From Streptomyces fulvoviolaceus (GTDB lineage: Bacteria; Actinomycetota; Actinomycetes; Streptomycetales; Streptomycetaceae), in contig NZ_JOEY01000032.1 in assembly GCF_000718165.1 (NCBI RefSeq), forward strand, positions 1-64,000: DNA of 64,000 nt. Reading direction: 5' to 3'. Numbering within the stretch: the stretch's first letter is position 1; every line of letters starts with the position of its first letter. The position numbers and the translations under genes were made by a program. The notes under the pieces are model-generated. The model saw nothing but the letters and a program-made list of their open reading frames with translations, did no database searches and was not told the DNA's origin. Of the stretch, positions 27,194 through 36,923 are shown one piece after another.

Positions 27194-27587
27194 ATGGCAC
27201 GCGGCAGGCTTCGGATCCACCGCGGTGCGGCACCGGGCGTCGGCCAGACGTACGCGATGTTGTCCGAGGCGCACCGGCGGGTGGAACGCGGCACCGACTG
27301 CGTGGTCGCGTTCGTGGAGCACCACGGCCGGCCGCGCATCGAGGTGATGCCGCACGGCCTGGAGTAGATCGCGCACCCGGAACTGGCGTACCGGGACGCC
27401 GTCTTGGAGGAGATGGACATCGACGCCGTCCTCGCCCGGCGCCCCCAGGTGGCGCTCGTCGACGAGTTGCCGCACAGCACCATCCCCGGCTCGCGCAACG
27501 CCAAGCGGTGGCACGACGTGGAGGAGCTGCTGGCGGCGGGGATCGAGGTGATTTCGACCGTCGACATCCAGCTCTGGAGTCGCTGGG
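27194..27587 (+). pseudogene. kdpD: kdpD fragment (first part of the N-terminal region)
   Basis: The frame begins properly 2 bp after kdpE with MARGRLRIHRGAAPGVGQTY. It encodes the start of the KdpD sensor domain, ELPHSTIPGSRNAKRWHDVE, and ISTVDIQ. Several defects show decay: the P-loop lysine is Gln (GVGQT instead of GVGKT), a TAG stop interrupts the frame at 27365-27367, and at 27572 a small indel shifts the frame (the expected LESLG is read only in the next frame). Homology then stops. It covers about residues 1-133 of KdpD; the continuation is the fragment at 21452-21784. Confidence 0.87.
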
Positions 27588-27594
27588 GGGGAAC

Positions 27595-27755
27595 GAGCGG
27601 GCACGAGGCCCGTGAGCGGCGCGCCGCGAGTTCCCCGCCCGGCGGCCGCCAGGCCGGCACCGGCCACAACTCGGCGTTCCGCCGCCGGGTTTCGTCGGCG
27701 GCGCGGCACAGCGCGGTGAGGCTGCCCAGGGGCTCGCTCACCACCGGAGGCGTCC
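27595..27755 (-). pseudogene. Universal stress protein remnant
   Basis: On the minus strand about 53 codons resemble the N-terminal part of a UspA-type protein: PVVSEPLGSLTALCRAADET, RRRNAELWPVPAWRPPGGE and LAARR, compared with the usual pattern of VVVGVDGSEPS...AADEARRRGAEL..VHAWRPPGGE. The GVDG loop is lost, and nothing of the C-terminal nucleotide-binding motif remains. It starts where the kdpD fragment ends, tail to tail, and looks like more debris of the same rearrangement. Moderate confidence because the match is short. Confidence 0.55.
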
Positions 27756-27947
27756 CGTGGCGGACACCCTCTGCGCCGAAGACCCCGAGCCCTCCGATCG
27801 GTTCCCGGCCGAACACCCCGGGCCGCACGGCCCGGCTCCTCCGCACCGCGGTCGACATTCTCGACGCCTGAAATCCGCGCGGTCCGCCGGGGCTGACACC
27901 GTTCCGGCATCCTCGTACAGTCCCCTTCGTAATGTTCGCCAACAAGA

Positions 27948-27960
27948 CCGAATGTTTCGG
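27948..27960 (+). promoter_or_regulatory. Candidate xylan-regulon operator upstream of GH43
   Basis: CCGAATGTTTCGG is a near-perfect inverted repeat, 26 bp upstream of the GH43 start codon. It matches the site at 29599 (CCGAAACTTTCGG) and is typical of LacI-family regulators of Streptomyces sugar genes. Repression by the LacI protein at 33891-34916 is inferred. Confidence 0.65.
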
Positions 27961-27985
27961 ACGGTTTCCCGGAGGGCTGACGCAC

Positions 27986-29476
27986 ATGCTGACCTACGAC
28001 AATCCCGTCATCGGTGGCTTCCACCCCGACCCGAGCGTGTGCCGAGTGGGCGAGGACTACTACCTCGTCTGCTCCAGCTTCGAGTACTTTCCCGGCGTCC
28101 CGCTCTTCCACAGCAGGGACCTCGTGCACTGGCGGCAGATCGGCAACGTCCTGGACCGGCCGGGGCAGTTGGAGCTGCCGGACGACGTCCCGGCCTCCGC
28201 CGGCATCTACGCCCCCACCCTCCGGTATCACGACGGCCGCTTCTACATGATCACCACCACCGTCGGCGCCGGCGGCAACTTCCTCGTCACCAGCGAGCGG
28301 CCGGAGGGGCCGTGGTCCGACCCGGTGTGGATCGACCTGCCCGGGATCGACCCCGACCTGGCCTGGGACGAGGACGGTTCCTGCTGGTGTGCCGTCGCCG
28401 GGGTGCGGGTGGCGCGGATCGACCCGGCGACCGGGAAGGTCCTGGAGGGACCCCTTCCGGTGTGGTCCGGTACCGGGATGCAGCACCCGGAATCCCCGCA
28501 CCTCCACCGCGTCGGCGACTGGTGGTACCTCATGCTGGCCGAGGGCGGCACCGCGCACGGCCACAGCGTGTCCGTCGCCCGCGCCCGTTCCCCGCGAGGC
28601 CCCTACGAACCGGCGCCGGCCAACCCGGTCCTCTCCCACCGCAGTACCGACCTGCCGATCCAGTCCACCGGCCACGCCGACCTGGTCCAGGCGGTCGACG
28701 GCACCTGGTGGATGGTGCTGCTGGGGACCCGTCCGCGGGGCTTCTTCCCGGAGTTCCATGTCCTGGGGCGGGAGACGTTCCTGACGCCGGTGGAGTGGGT
28801 GGACGGCTGGCCGCGGGTCGGCCCGGTGCAGCAGCGGCACCCGGCGCCGGCGGCCTGGCATCCCGTCGAACTCCCGCCGGACCGGGACGACTTCGACGCC
28901 GCGCACCTGGCGCCGTACTGGATCTCCCCGCGCAGCAGGCCCGACCGCTCCTGGTCGCTCGCCGAACGGCCCGGACACCTGACCCTGCACGCCACGGGCG
29001 ACAGCCTCGACCGGCCGGGCCACACCTTCGTCGGGCGCCGCCAGCAGCACCCCGACTGCCGGATCGCGGCACGTCTGCAATCCGCAACAGGCCGCGCCGG
29101 CCTGTCCGTTCGCATGGACGAGGCCCACCACTACGACCTCGAGGTCGCCGGGGGAGAGGCGAGTGTGATCGCCCGGATCGGGCCGGTACGGCAGTGCCTC
29201 GCACGGCAGCCGGTCGCGCCCGGCCCCGTCACCCTGACCGTCGAGATCCGCACGCGGGACCTGGTGTCCCCGACCGGCGAGGACGCGCCCGGACTCCGCG
29301 CCGGGGGCCCTGACGTGCTCGCTCTCGGAATCGACGGCGTACCCCTGGCCGAACTCGACGGCCGCTACCTGTCCACGCAGGTCGCCGGCGGCTTCACCGG
29401 CCGGGTGATCGGCATGTACGTCACGGAGGGCAGCGCGTCCTTCGACTGGTTCGAGTACCTGCCCGCGGGCTCCTGA
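27986..29476 (+). CDS. Glycoside hydrolase family 43 beta-xylosidase/arabinofuranosidase
   Basis: A 496-residue GH43 enzyme without a signal peptide, so it probably acts inside the cell on imported xylo-oligosaccharides. The five-bladed propeller shows the general base D15 (GGFHPDPSVCR), the pKa-modulating D124 (GIDPDLAWDEDG) and the acid E169 (QHPESPHLHRV). The C-terminal half (from about residue 300) is a beta-sandwich of the type found in xylosidases (GH43 C-terminal domain). The ATG at 27986 has GGAGG 10 bases upstream (27971-27975). It is the first gene of the xylan cluster and has its own operator-like site. Confidence 0.9.
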   Translation: MLTYDNPVIGGFHPDPSVCRVGEDYYLVCSSFEYFPGVPLFHSRDLVHWRQIGNVLDRPGQLELPDDVPASAGIYAPTLRYHDGRFYMITTTVGAGGNFLVTSERPEGPWSDPVWIDLPGIDPDLAWDEDGSCWCAVAGVRVARIDPATGKVLEGPLPVWSGTGMQHPESPHLHRVGDWWYLMLAEGGTAHGHSVSVARARSPRGPYEPAPANPVLSHRSTDLPIQSTGHADLVQAVDGTWWMVLLGTRPRGFFPEFHVLGRETFLTPVEWVDGWPRVGPVQQRHPAPAAWHPVELPPDRDDFDAAHLAPYWISPRSRPDRSWSLAERPGHLTLHATGDSLDRPGHTFVGRRQQHPDCRIAARLQSATGRAGLSVRMDEAHHYDLEVAGGEASVIARIGPVRQCLARQPVAPGPVTLTVEIRTRDLVSPTGEDAPGLRAGGPDVLALGIDGVPLAELDGRYLSTQVAGGFTGRVIGMYVTEGSASFDWFEYLPAGS

Positions 29477-29598
29477 ACGAGCCGCTTTCCGGAACAACTT
29501 GGGGGCGGATTCCCTCAACATTGCCCGCGTACAAGGGGTTGCCACCGTTTGGCAGCTGTCTCTAGGGTGCGGCAACAGCGAAGCTTTCTGGATCAACT

Positions 29599-29611
29599 CC
29601 GAAACTTTCGG
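29599..29611 (+). promoter_or_regulatory. Candidate LacI operator upstream of the xylan ABC importer
   Basis: CCGAAACTTTCGG is a perfect palindrome around a central C. It lies 50 bp before the binding-protein ATG, with a related partial site (CGAAGCTTTC, 29579-29588) just upstream. The same motif recurs at 27948 and 34960, all within this xylan cluster. Confidence 0.7.
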
Positions 29612-29660
29612 TCCACAGGACGGCCAATGACGGCTCCGTCCCGTACCCAAGGAGCGCATC

Positions 29661-30956
29661 ATGGGCGACCCGGCACTGTCCCGCCGCGGCTTTCTGGCGG
29701 CGTCCGCCGCGGCCGGTCTGGGCATGACGGCACTGAGCGGCTGCGGCGGCGACTCGGACGGAGAGTCGTCCGACGGGACGACCACCATCGAGTGGTGGAA
29801 CATCTCGACCACCGAGCCGGCGAAGGGCGTCTGGGCCGGCCTCGCCAAGAAGTTCGAGGGCCAGAACCCCAAGGTGAAGATAAAGATCGTCCAGCTGGAG
29901 AACGACGCCTACAAGTCGAAGATGACGGCGCTGATCGCCTCCGGCAAGCTCCCCGACATCTTCCACACCTGGGGCGGCGGTGTCCTCAAGCAGCAGGTCG
30001 ACGCGGGACTGGTCGAGGACCTCACCGACAAGACCAAGCCGTGGGCCGACGGCCTGCTGGAGGTCGCCAAGGAGCCGTACCTCCTCGACGACAAGGTCTA
30101 CGGCATCCCGTTCGACATCGGCATGATCGGCTTCTGGTACAACAAGGCGCTCTTCAAGCAGGCCGGCATCAGCGAACCCCCCACCACCTGGGGCGCCTTC
30201 CTGGAGGCCGTGAGCAAGCTGAAGTCGAAGAAGATCACGCCCATCGCCCTGGCCGGCAAGGAGAAGTGGCCCGGCATGTACTACTGGGCCTACCTCGCGA
30301 TGCGCACCGCCGGTGCCGAGGCCGTGCAGAAGGCCAGCGACGACAAGGACTTCACGGGCGCCGGGTTCGTGGAGGCCGGCGCGCACCTCAAGACCCTCGT
30401 CGACCTCCAGCCGTTCCAGAAGGGCTTCCTCAACGCCGCCTACTCCACCCCGACCGGCCAGGCGGCCGCCGTCGGCAACGGGAAGGCGGCCATGGAGCTC
30501 ATGGGCCAGTGGGCCCCGGCCGTGCAGGCCGACTCCGGCAAGGGTCTCGGGGACGACCTCGGCTTCTTCCCGTTCCCCGCGGTCGAGGGCGGCAAGGGCG
30601 CCATCACCGAGGTGTTCGGCGGAGGCGGCGGGCACGCCCTGCGCCGAGGCGCCCCGCAGGCGGCCGTCGACTTCCTGAAGTTCTTCGCCTCCGAGGCCAC
30701 CGACCTGGAACTGGTCAAGAAGACCGGCGTCATACCGGTGGTCCCGAACGCCGAGAGCGCCATCACCGACCCCAACATCAAGGCCGTACAGGCGCAGTTG
30801 AACGCCGCGACCGGCTTCCAGCTCTATCTCGACCAGGCGTACGCGCCCGCCGTCGGCCAGGAGGTCAACGACAGCGTGGCCGCGCTGATCGCCGGCTCCA
30901 AGTCTCCCGAGCAGGTCACCCAGTCGATCACGCAGATCGCGAAGGAAGAGCAGTAG
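29661..30956 (+). CDS. Sugar ABC transporter substrate-binding lipoprotein (xylo-oligosaccharide, BxlE-like)
   Basis: A 431-residue family-1 extracellular solute-binding protein. The N-terminus has both a twin-arginine motif (SRRGFLAA) and a lipobox (LSGC, Cys 28), so it is probably a Tat-exported lipoprotein. The mature part has TTIEWWNISTTEPAKGVWAG and the domain GIPFDIGMIGFWYNKALFKQ typical of sugar-binding proteins. The substrate is inferred from context, between GH43 and GH10 genes, to be xylobiose or a xylo-oligosaccharide. The two permease genes follow immediately. Confidence 0.9.
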   Translation: MGDPALSRRGFLAASAAAGLGMTALSGCGGDSDGESSDGTTTIEWWNISTTEPAKGVWAGLAKKFEGQNPKVKIKIVQLENDAYKSKMTALIASGKLPDIFHTWGGGVLKQQVDAGLVEDLTDKTKPWADGLLEVAKEPYLLDDKVYGIPFDIGMIGFWYNKALFKQAGISEPPTTWGAFLEAVSKLKSKKITPIALAGKEKWPGMYYWAYLAMRTAGAEAVQKASDDKDFTGAGFVEAGAHLKTLVDLQPFQKGFLNAAYSTPTGQAAAVGNGKAAMELMGQWAPAVQADSGKGLGDDLGFFPFPAVEGGKGAITEVFGGGGGHALRRGAPQAAVDFLKFFASEATDLELVKKTGVIPVVPNAESAITDPNIKAVQAQLNAATGFQLYLDQAYAPAVGQEVNDSVAALIAGSKSPEQVTQSITQIAKEEQ

Positions 30957-30962
30957 ACCGCG

Positions 30963-31957
30963 ATGACCTCCACGTTCCTCGCAGACAAGCGGAGCGGTCA
31001 GGGCACCGATCTCCCGCCCCCGGAAAAGGTCAGGGCCCGGGGGCGGGCCCGGCGGCGCGTGCTGCACTGGCTCACCGCGGTCGCCTTCCAGGTGCCCGCC
31101 CTGGTGCTGTTCATCGGCCTGGTGATGCTGCCGATGGTGTTCGCGCTGTACGCCGCCTTCTTCCGCTGGGGCGGCTTCGGCATGCCCTCCGACTACGTCG
31201 GCACGGACAACTTCACCGACCTCTTCGACAACCCGGTCTTCCTGGGCGACCTGTGGCGCTGCCTCGTCCTGGTCGTGCTCTCCCTCGTGTTCCAGCTGCC
31301 GTTCGCGCTCGCCCTAGCGGTGGCGCTCAACCAGAAGCTGCGCGGCCGGGCCGTCTACCGGATGCTGTTCTTCGCGCCGTACGTCCTGTCCGAGGCGATC
31401 ACAGGCGTGCTGTTCAGCATGGTCTTCGCCCCGGACGACGGGCTCGCCGACCACCTTCTGGGCGCCGTCGGGCTCGACGGCGTGGGCGGACTGTGGTTCG
31501 CCGATCCCTCGTACGTCATGGCGACGCTCTTCCTGGTCATGACGTGGAAGTACTTCGGCTTCCACATGATGCTCTACCTGGCCGGACTCCAGTCGATCCC
31601 GCGCGAGTTGACCGAGGCCGCGCTGATCGACGGCGCCAGCCCCTGGCAGCGCTTCCGCAACGTCACCCTGCCGCTGCTCGCGCCCACCCTGCGCATCAGC
31701 GTCTTCTTGGCCGTCATCGGGTCGATCCAGCTCTTCGACCTGGTGTGGGTGACCACCCAGGGCGGCCCCGACCATCACTCCGAGACCATGGCCGTGACCA
31801 TGTTCCAGTACGGCTTCAAGCGCTACCAGGTCGGCTACGCCAGCGCGATCAGCGTGGTCATGTTCGGCATCTGCCTCGTCTTCGCCCTCGCCTACCAGCG
31901 GTTCGTGCTCCGCCGCGACCTCGAAGGGGCCACCACGACGATGAGGGGGGACGGCAA

Positions 31958-31961
<4 letters not shown>
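30963..31961 (+). CDS. Sugar ABC transporter permease (BxlF-like)
   Basis: A 332-residue MalF-type permease with about six membrane helices after a basic cytoplasmic N-terminus. The EAA coupling loop is TEAALIDGASPWQRFRNVTL (about residues 215-234). It starts 6 bp after the binding-protein gene and overlaps the next permease by GTGA (31958-31961). It pairs with the following permease; no ATPase gene is present in the cluster, so the shared MsiK ATPase elsewhere is the probable energiser. Confidence 0.9.
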
Positions 31962-33887
<1,926 letters not shown>

Positions 33888-33890
33888 CGC

Positions 33891-34916
33891 TCATCGAGTG
33901 GCTGGTGGTGCGGTGCTCGACCGCACCACCAGTTCCGTGCCCAGCTCCACGCGCGGCGAGTCGGGCTGTTCGTCGCGGGCCAGCCGGAGCACCGTACGGA
34001 CGGCGAGCTTGCCCATGTCGGCGAGCGGCTGGCGCACGGTGGTGAGTGGCGGAGCCGACCAGCGGACTTCCGGAAGGTCGTCGAAACCCACCAGGCTCAG
34101 GTCCTCCGGCACCCTGAGACCGCGTCGCCTGAGCGCCTCGATCGCGCCGAGGGCCATCTGGTCGCTGGCCGCGAACACGGCGGTCGGCGGTTCGGGCAGG
34201 TCCAGGAGCGCGTTGCAGCCGTCGAACCCCGACTCGGGGTGGAAGTCGCCGGGGACGACCAGGGAGTCGTCGACCGTGAGGCCGGCGCCCTCCAGGGCAG
34301 CGCGGTAGCCGTCGAAACGGGCCCGGGAGCACAGCAGTCGGGGTGGCCCGGCGATGAGGCCGATCCTGCGGTGGCCCAGCGACAGCAGGTGCTCGGTGGC
34401 CGCGAGGCCGCCCGCCCAGTTGGCGGCGCCGATGGTGGGGGCGTCGAGGGCGGGGGAGCCGGCCGGGTCGACGACCACCAACGGGACGCCGAGGACACGC
34501 AGTTCGTCGTGGAGGACCGGTTCCAGGTCCGAGGTGACGAGGATGACCCCGTCGGAGGCCCGGGCGCGCAGGTTGCGCATCCATTCGCGGGCGTCGCCGG
34601 AGCGTCCGTGGATCGCGGAGACCACGGTGCCGACGCCGGCCGCGTGGGCGACCTCCTCGACACCCCGGATGATCTCCACCGCCCAGGGGCTGTCGAGGTC
34701 GTTGAAGACCAGGTCGAGCAGCGCGGCGCGGGTGCCGGGGGCCGCGGGGCGCTTGCGGTAGCCGTGTCGTTGCAGCAGGTCCTCGACCCTGGCCCGGGTC
34801 CGCGGCGACACGTCGGACCGGCCGTTGACGACCCGCGACACGGTCGGCACCGAGACCCCGGCCTGCCGGGCGATCTCCGTGATGGTGACCTTGCTGCGGG
34901 TCTCCTCTGCTGTCAC
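33891..34916 (-). CDS. LacI family regulator of the xylan cluster
   Basis: A 341-residue LacI/GalR repressor. The HTH is VTITEIARQAGVSVPTVSRV with the hinge VNGRSDVSPRTRARVEDLL, and a periplasmic-binding-like sugar-sensing domain follows. It probably represses the GH43 and importer genes until a xylo-oligosaccharide binds. I chose GTG 34916 because GGAGG stands 8 bases upstream; the GTG at 34925 would lie on that ribosome site itself. A half-conserved copy of the operator (34960) upstream suggests autoregulation. Confidence 0.9.
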   Translation of the reverse strand: MTAEETRSKVTITEIARQAGVSVPTVSRVVNGRSDVSPRTRARVEDLLQRHGYRKRPAAPGTRAALLDLVFNDLDSPWAVEIIRGVEEVAHAAGVGTVVSAIHGRSGDAREWMRNLRARASDGVILVTSDLEPVLHDELRVLGVPLVVVDPAGSPALDAPTIGAANWAGGLAATEHLLSLGHRRIGLIAGPPRLLCSRARFDGYRAALEGAGLTVDDSLVVPGDFHPESGFDGCNALLDLPEPPTAVFAASDQMALGAIEALRRRGLRVPEDLSLVGFDDLPEVRWSAPPLTTVRQPLADMGKLAVRTVLRLARDEQPDSPRVELGTELVVRSSTAPPATR

Positions 34917-34959
34917 TTCCCCCACCTCCGTCGACGGTCCTACCGCACCGGACCCCTCT

Positions 34960-34970
34960 CCGAAACTTCC
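34960..34970 (-). promoter_or_regulatory. Candidate autoregulatory operator of the LacI gene
   Basis: CCGAAACTTCC on the plus strand keeps the first nine bases of the xylan operator (CCGAAACTT), with the right half changed. It lies about 45 bp upstream of the LacI start. A related TTCCGGAA palindrome follows at 34978-34985. Confidence 0.45.
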
Positions 34971-35148
34971 AGGAGTCTTCCGGAAAACCAGTGGCCCTGG
35001 GAAGAGGCCGACGCGGGGAACGGCGTGTGGCTCAAGGTGCTACAGGGAGTGACCGCCCCCGGACATGCGTCGGGGCCGGTGCGCAGTCGTCGCTGCGAGC
35101 CGGCCCCTCGTGTACCCGGGCGGTGGGTCGAGCCGCGCCCGGTGCCGC

Positions 35149-35349
35149 TCAGGCGGCCGTCATCACCTGCACGAGCGGGCGGTGCGGGGCGATGATCTGG
35201 CCGTCGGGCAGGAGCTCACCGGTGTCCTCGAAGAGCAGAACGCCGTTGCACAGCAGGCTCCATCCCTGTTCCGGGTGGGCCGCCAGAAGTCGGGCGGATT
35301 CCCGGTCGGCGGAGTCGGCTGTCGGACACGGTGGCTGGTGCTGGCACAT
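35149..35349 (-). CDS. DUF5999 family protein
   Basis: A 66-residue protein beginning MCQHQPPCPTADSADRES and containing LLAAHPEQGWSLLCNGVLLF and PDGQIIAPHRPL. This small family is widespread in Streptomyces, with three cysteines (MCQHQPPC and LLCNG) that could bind a metal; no function is known. Start ATG 35349 is the conserved one; an in-frame ATG at 35424 would add 25 residues and has G-rich sequence upstream. The family is often found as a single gene, as here. Confidence 0.75.
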   Translation of the reverse strand: MCQHQPPCPTADSADRESARLLAAHPEQGWSLLCNGVLLFEDTGELLPDGQIIAPHRPLVQVMTAA

Positions 35350-35707
35350 TGATGGGATCTTTCGCTCTGTCGTGAGTTGTGAGATGGCTGTCGTGTCTGT
35401 CCCGCGGCTTGAAGCGTTGTTCATGGCCGCCCCCCGTTGTGATAAGTCGGTCCGAACCCAGTGTTGCCCCACGGGCGTCAATCCGCAGGGATTTAGCAGC
35501 ACCGCTTCTCACAGGTTGATGACGCGTCACCCGCCCGGACGGTTCATCTCAACTGGACTGTCACTTCGGGTGGTTCGCGGTGGCCGGATGGGGCTAGTTC
35601 GTTCGGGGAGCAGGGCACGGATTGGCTCGTACGAGCCATAAAGCGCTCGTACGAGCGAATGGAGTTCTCGAAATCTCAGCATGAGCCTAATGAAGCCGGA
35701 AACGGCG
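35350..35707 (-). promoter_or_regulatory. Intergenic region with twin palindromes (35624-35657)
   Basis: These 358 bp hold no convincing gene. They contain two perfect 14-bp palindromes, GGCTCGTACGAGCC (35624-35637) and CGCTCGTACGAGCG (35644-35657), sharing the 12-bp core GCTCGTACGAGC. Their centres are 20 bp apart, about two helical turns. They lie about 280 bp upstream of the DUF5999 start on its coding strand. The arrangement looks like a cooperative dimer operator, but the binder is unknown. Confidence 0.6.
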
Positions 35708-35744
35708 TCGTACCCCGCTACCCGGAATTCGGGGCGGGGTACGA
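35708..35744 (-). terminator. Terminator after the 35766-36350 gene
   Basis: A stem of 11 bp (35708-35718 with 35734-35744) continues inward with CCCG/CGGG around GAATT. It lies 22 bp past the stop of the leftward gene and probably ends its transcript. Confidence 0.75.
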
Positions 35745-35765
35745 GAGGCGACGCGACGTGGGATC

Positions 35766-36350
35766 TCAGGCGGGCGAGCCGAGCAGCGGTGCGGGAGTCA
35801 CCCGATGGGTCAGTACCGGGAGCAGTTCGGCGACCCGGTGCGGGCGGTGGGCGGCGATGCCGGGCGGTGCCGGCGCCAGCGGGACGAGCAGGTCGGTGGC
35901 GGCGGGGTGGCCGGAGGCGCCGTCCGAGGTGCAGTCGCCGTGCAGCCAGAGCGTGAGCATGTAGAGGCCCGGGACCGACAGCAGACGGGGCTGGTAGGGC
36001 TGTTTCATGTTCTCCGCGTGGCGCAGCGCACGCTCGGTCGACGCGATGTACGGGCCCTCGAAGAAGTGCGAGAACGCCCAGCCGTCGGGGGTCAGCATGG
36101 TCTCGGCCGCGGCCACCGCGCGGTCGCCGCAGCGGATCAGGAAACGCCACCCGGCCAGCCGGGTGGCGGAGGTGCCCGCGGGCGTGATCTCGTCCAGTAC
36201 GTGTACGGGCAGCGGGAGTTCGGGCGTGGCGGGTCCCTGGGCGCGCAACAGGGAGGGTGTTCGGGCCTCGCGGACCGCGGTGGGTGAACCGAGCGCAGTC
36301 AGGACGGAGCGAAGGGCGGGCGTGGGAGCCGGGGGTACATGCAGCGGCAT
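35766..36350 (-). CDS. Hypothetical protein, Streptomyces-type
   Basis: A 194-residue protein without recognised domains. It shows no signal peptide and no membrane segment. Residues about 45-150 look folded (LPVHVLDEITPAG, AGWRFLIRCGDRAVAAAETM, FFEGPYIASTERALRHAE, PGLYMLTLWLHGD), with a proline/alanine-rich end. The MLTPDGWAFSHFFEGPYI stretch suggests a small alpha/beta domain. I do not recognise the family. The frame is typical high-GC coding sequence, and a hairpin follows its stop. Start ATG 36350. Confidence 0.65.
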   Translation of the reverse strand: MPLHVPPAPTPALRSVLTALGSPTAVREARTPSLLRAQGPATPELPLPVHVLDEITPAGTSATRLAGWRFLIRCGDRAVAAAETMLTPDGWAFSHFFEGPYIASTERALRHAENMKQPYQPRLLSVPGLYMLTLWLHGDCTSDGASGHPAATDLLVPLAPAPPGIAAHRPHRVAELLPVLTHRVTPAPLLGSPA

Positions 36351-36923
36351 GGTGGGTCGCCTCTCATTCGACAGGCACGGTGGCGCGAGGGCGGGGCGGG
36401 GGCGGACGGCGCTGTCAGCTCACGGGGTCAGAGAGGCGGGGGTCGGGTCCGGTGGCGCGAGGTACGGGTGAGATCTGCCGTACGTCACCTGACGGCTGGA
36501 TCCAGGACCGCGAGCGCCACCCCTCTGGCTTGTTCGCGGAGTTTATACGACATGTGTTCAGACAGTGTTTCGTCTAGCCGTTTCTCATGAGTCGGGCAAG
36601 GGTCCATTCGGTCGGCGATTCGTGGGAATCATCCCGATTCCGAGCGGGGTGTGCGGCGATGACCTCGAAAAATGCCACGCAGGCGGTCGGCCAATTCTCG
36701 TCGGCGTTTTTCACGAGTTCCCCGGGGCACTCGAAACTGCACCGGGCCCCATGCCCCGTGAATGTGCCTCCGGTCACGTCCGACAGAGTAGCGGGCACCG
36801 GACCGGAGCGGGACGTTATCGATCGTCCCGGCTGGGCATCATCCCACCTGACCCGGGACGCCAGGGCCGGATCCGGGGGCCGGACAGGCCCTGTGGTCCG
36901 CCCATCCGAGGAGGGACGCTTCG
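36351..36923. other. 573-bp intergenic region, with a doubtful small ORF
   Basis: The region contains no certain gene. A 74-codon frame on the minus strand (GTG 36798 to 36574: SFECPGELVKNADENWPTAC, then FFEVIAAHPARNR) has an ordinary amino-acid composition. It lacks a ribosome site and has fewer G/C third positions than its neighbours, so it may be foreign or spurious. An inverted repeat GGGACG/CGTCCC (36810-36829, centre TTATCGAT) lies about 95 bp upstream of the GCS2-type gene and may be part of its control region. Confidence 0.35.

Noticed and set aside
27173..29872. An 899-codon minus-strand frame across the GH43 gene
   Set aside because: It is the shadow of GH43. Only a short piece near 27595-27755, in another minus-strand frame, showed real (Usp-like) similarity.
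29549..31957. A long frame covering the sugar-binding protein and first permease in another reading frame
   Set aside because: Only its end (31958-32788) is real; the rest has no domains, while the other frame has a lipoprotein signal and permease motifs.
35659..35964. A 101-codon plus-strand frame after the twin palindromes
   Set aside because: It is mostly antisense to the 35766-36350 gene and crosses a terminator hairpin; there is no sign of a real product.
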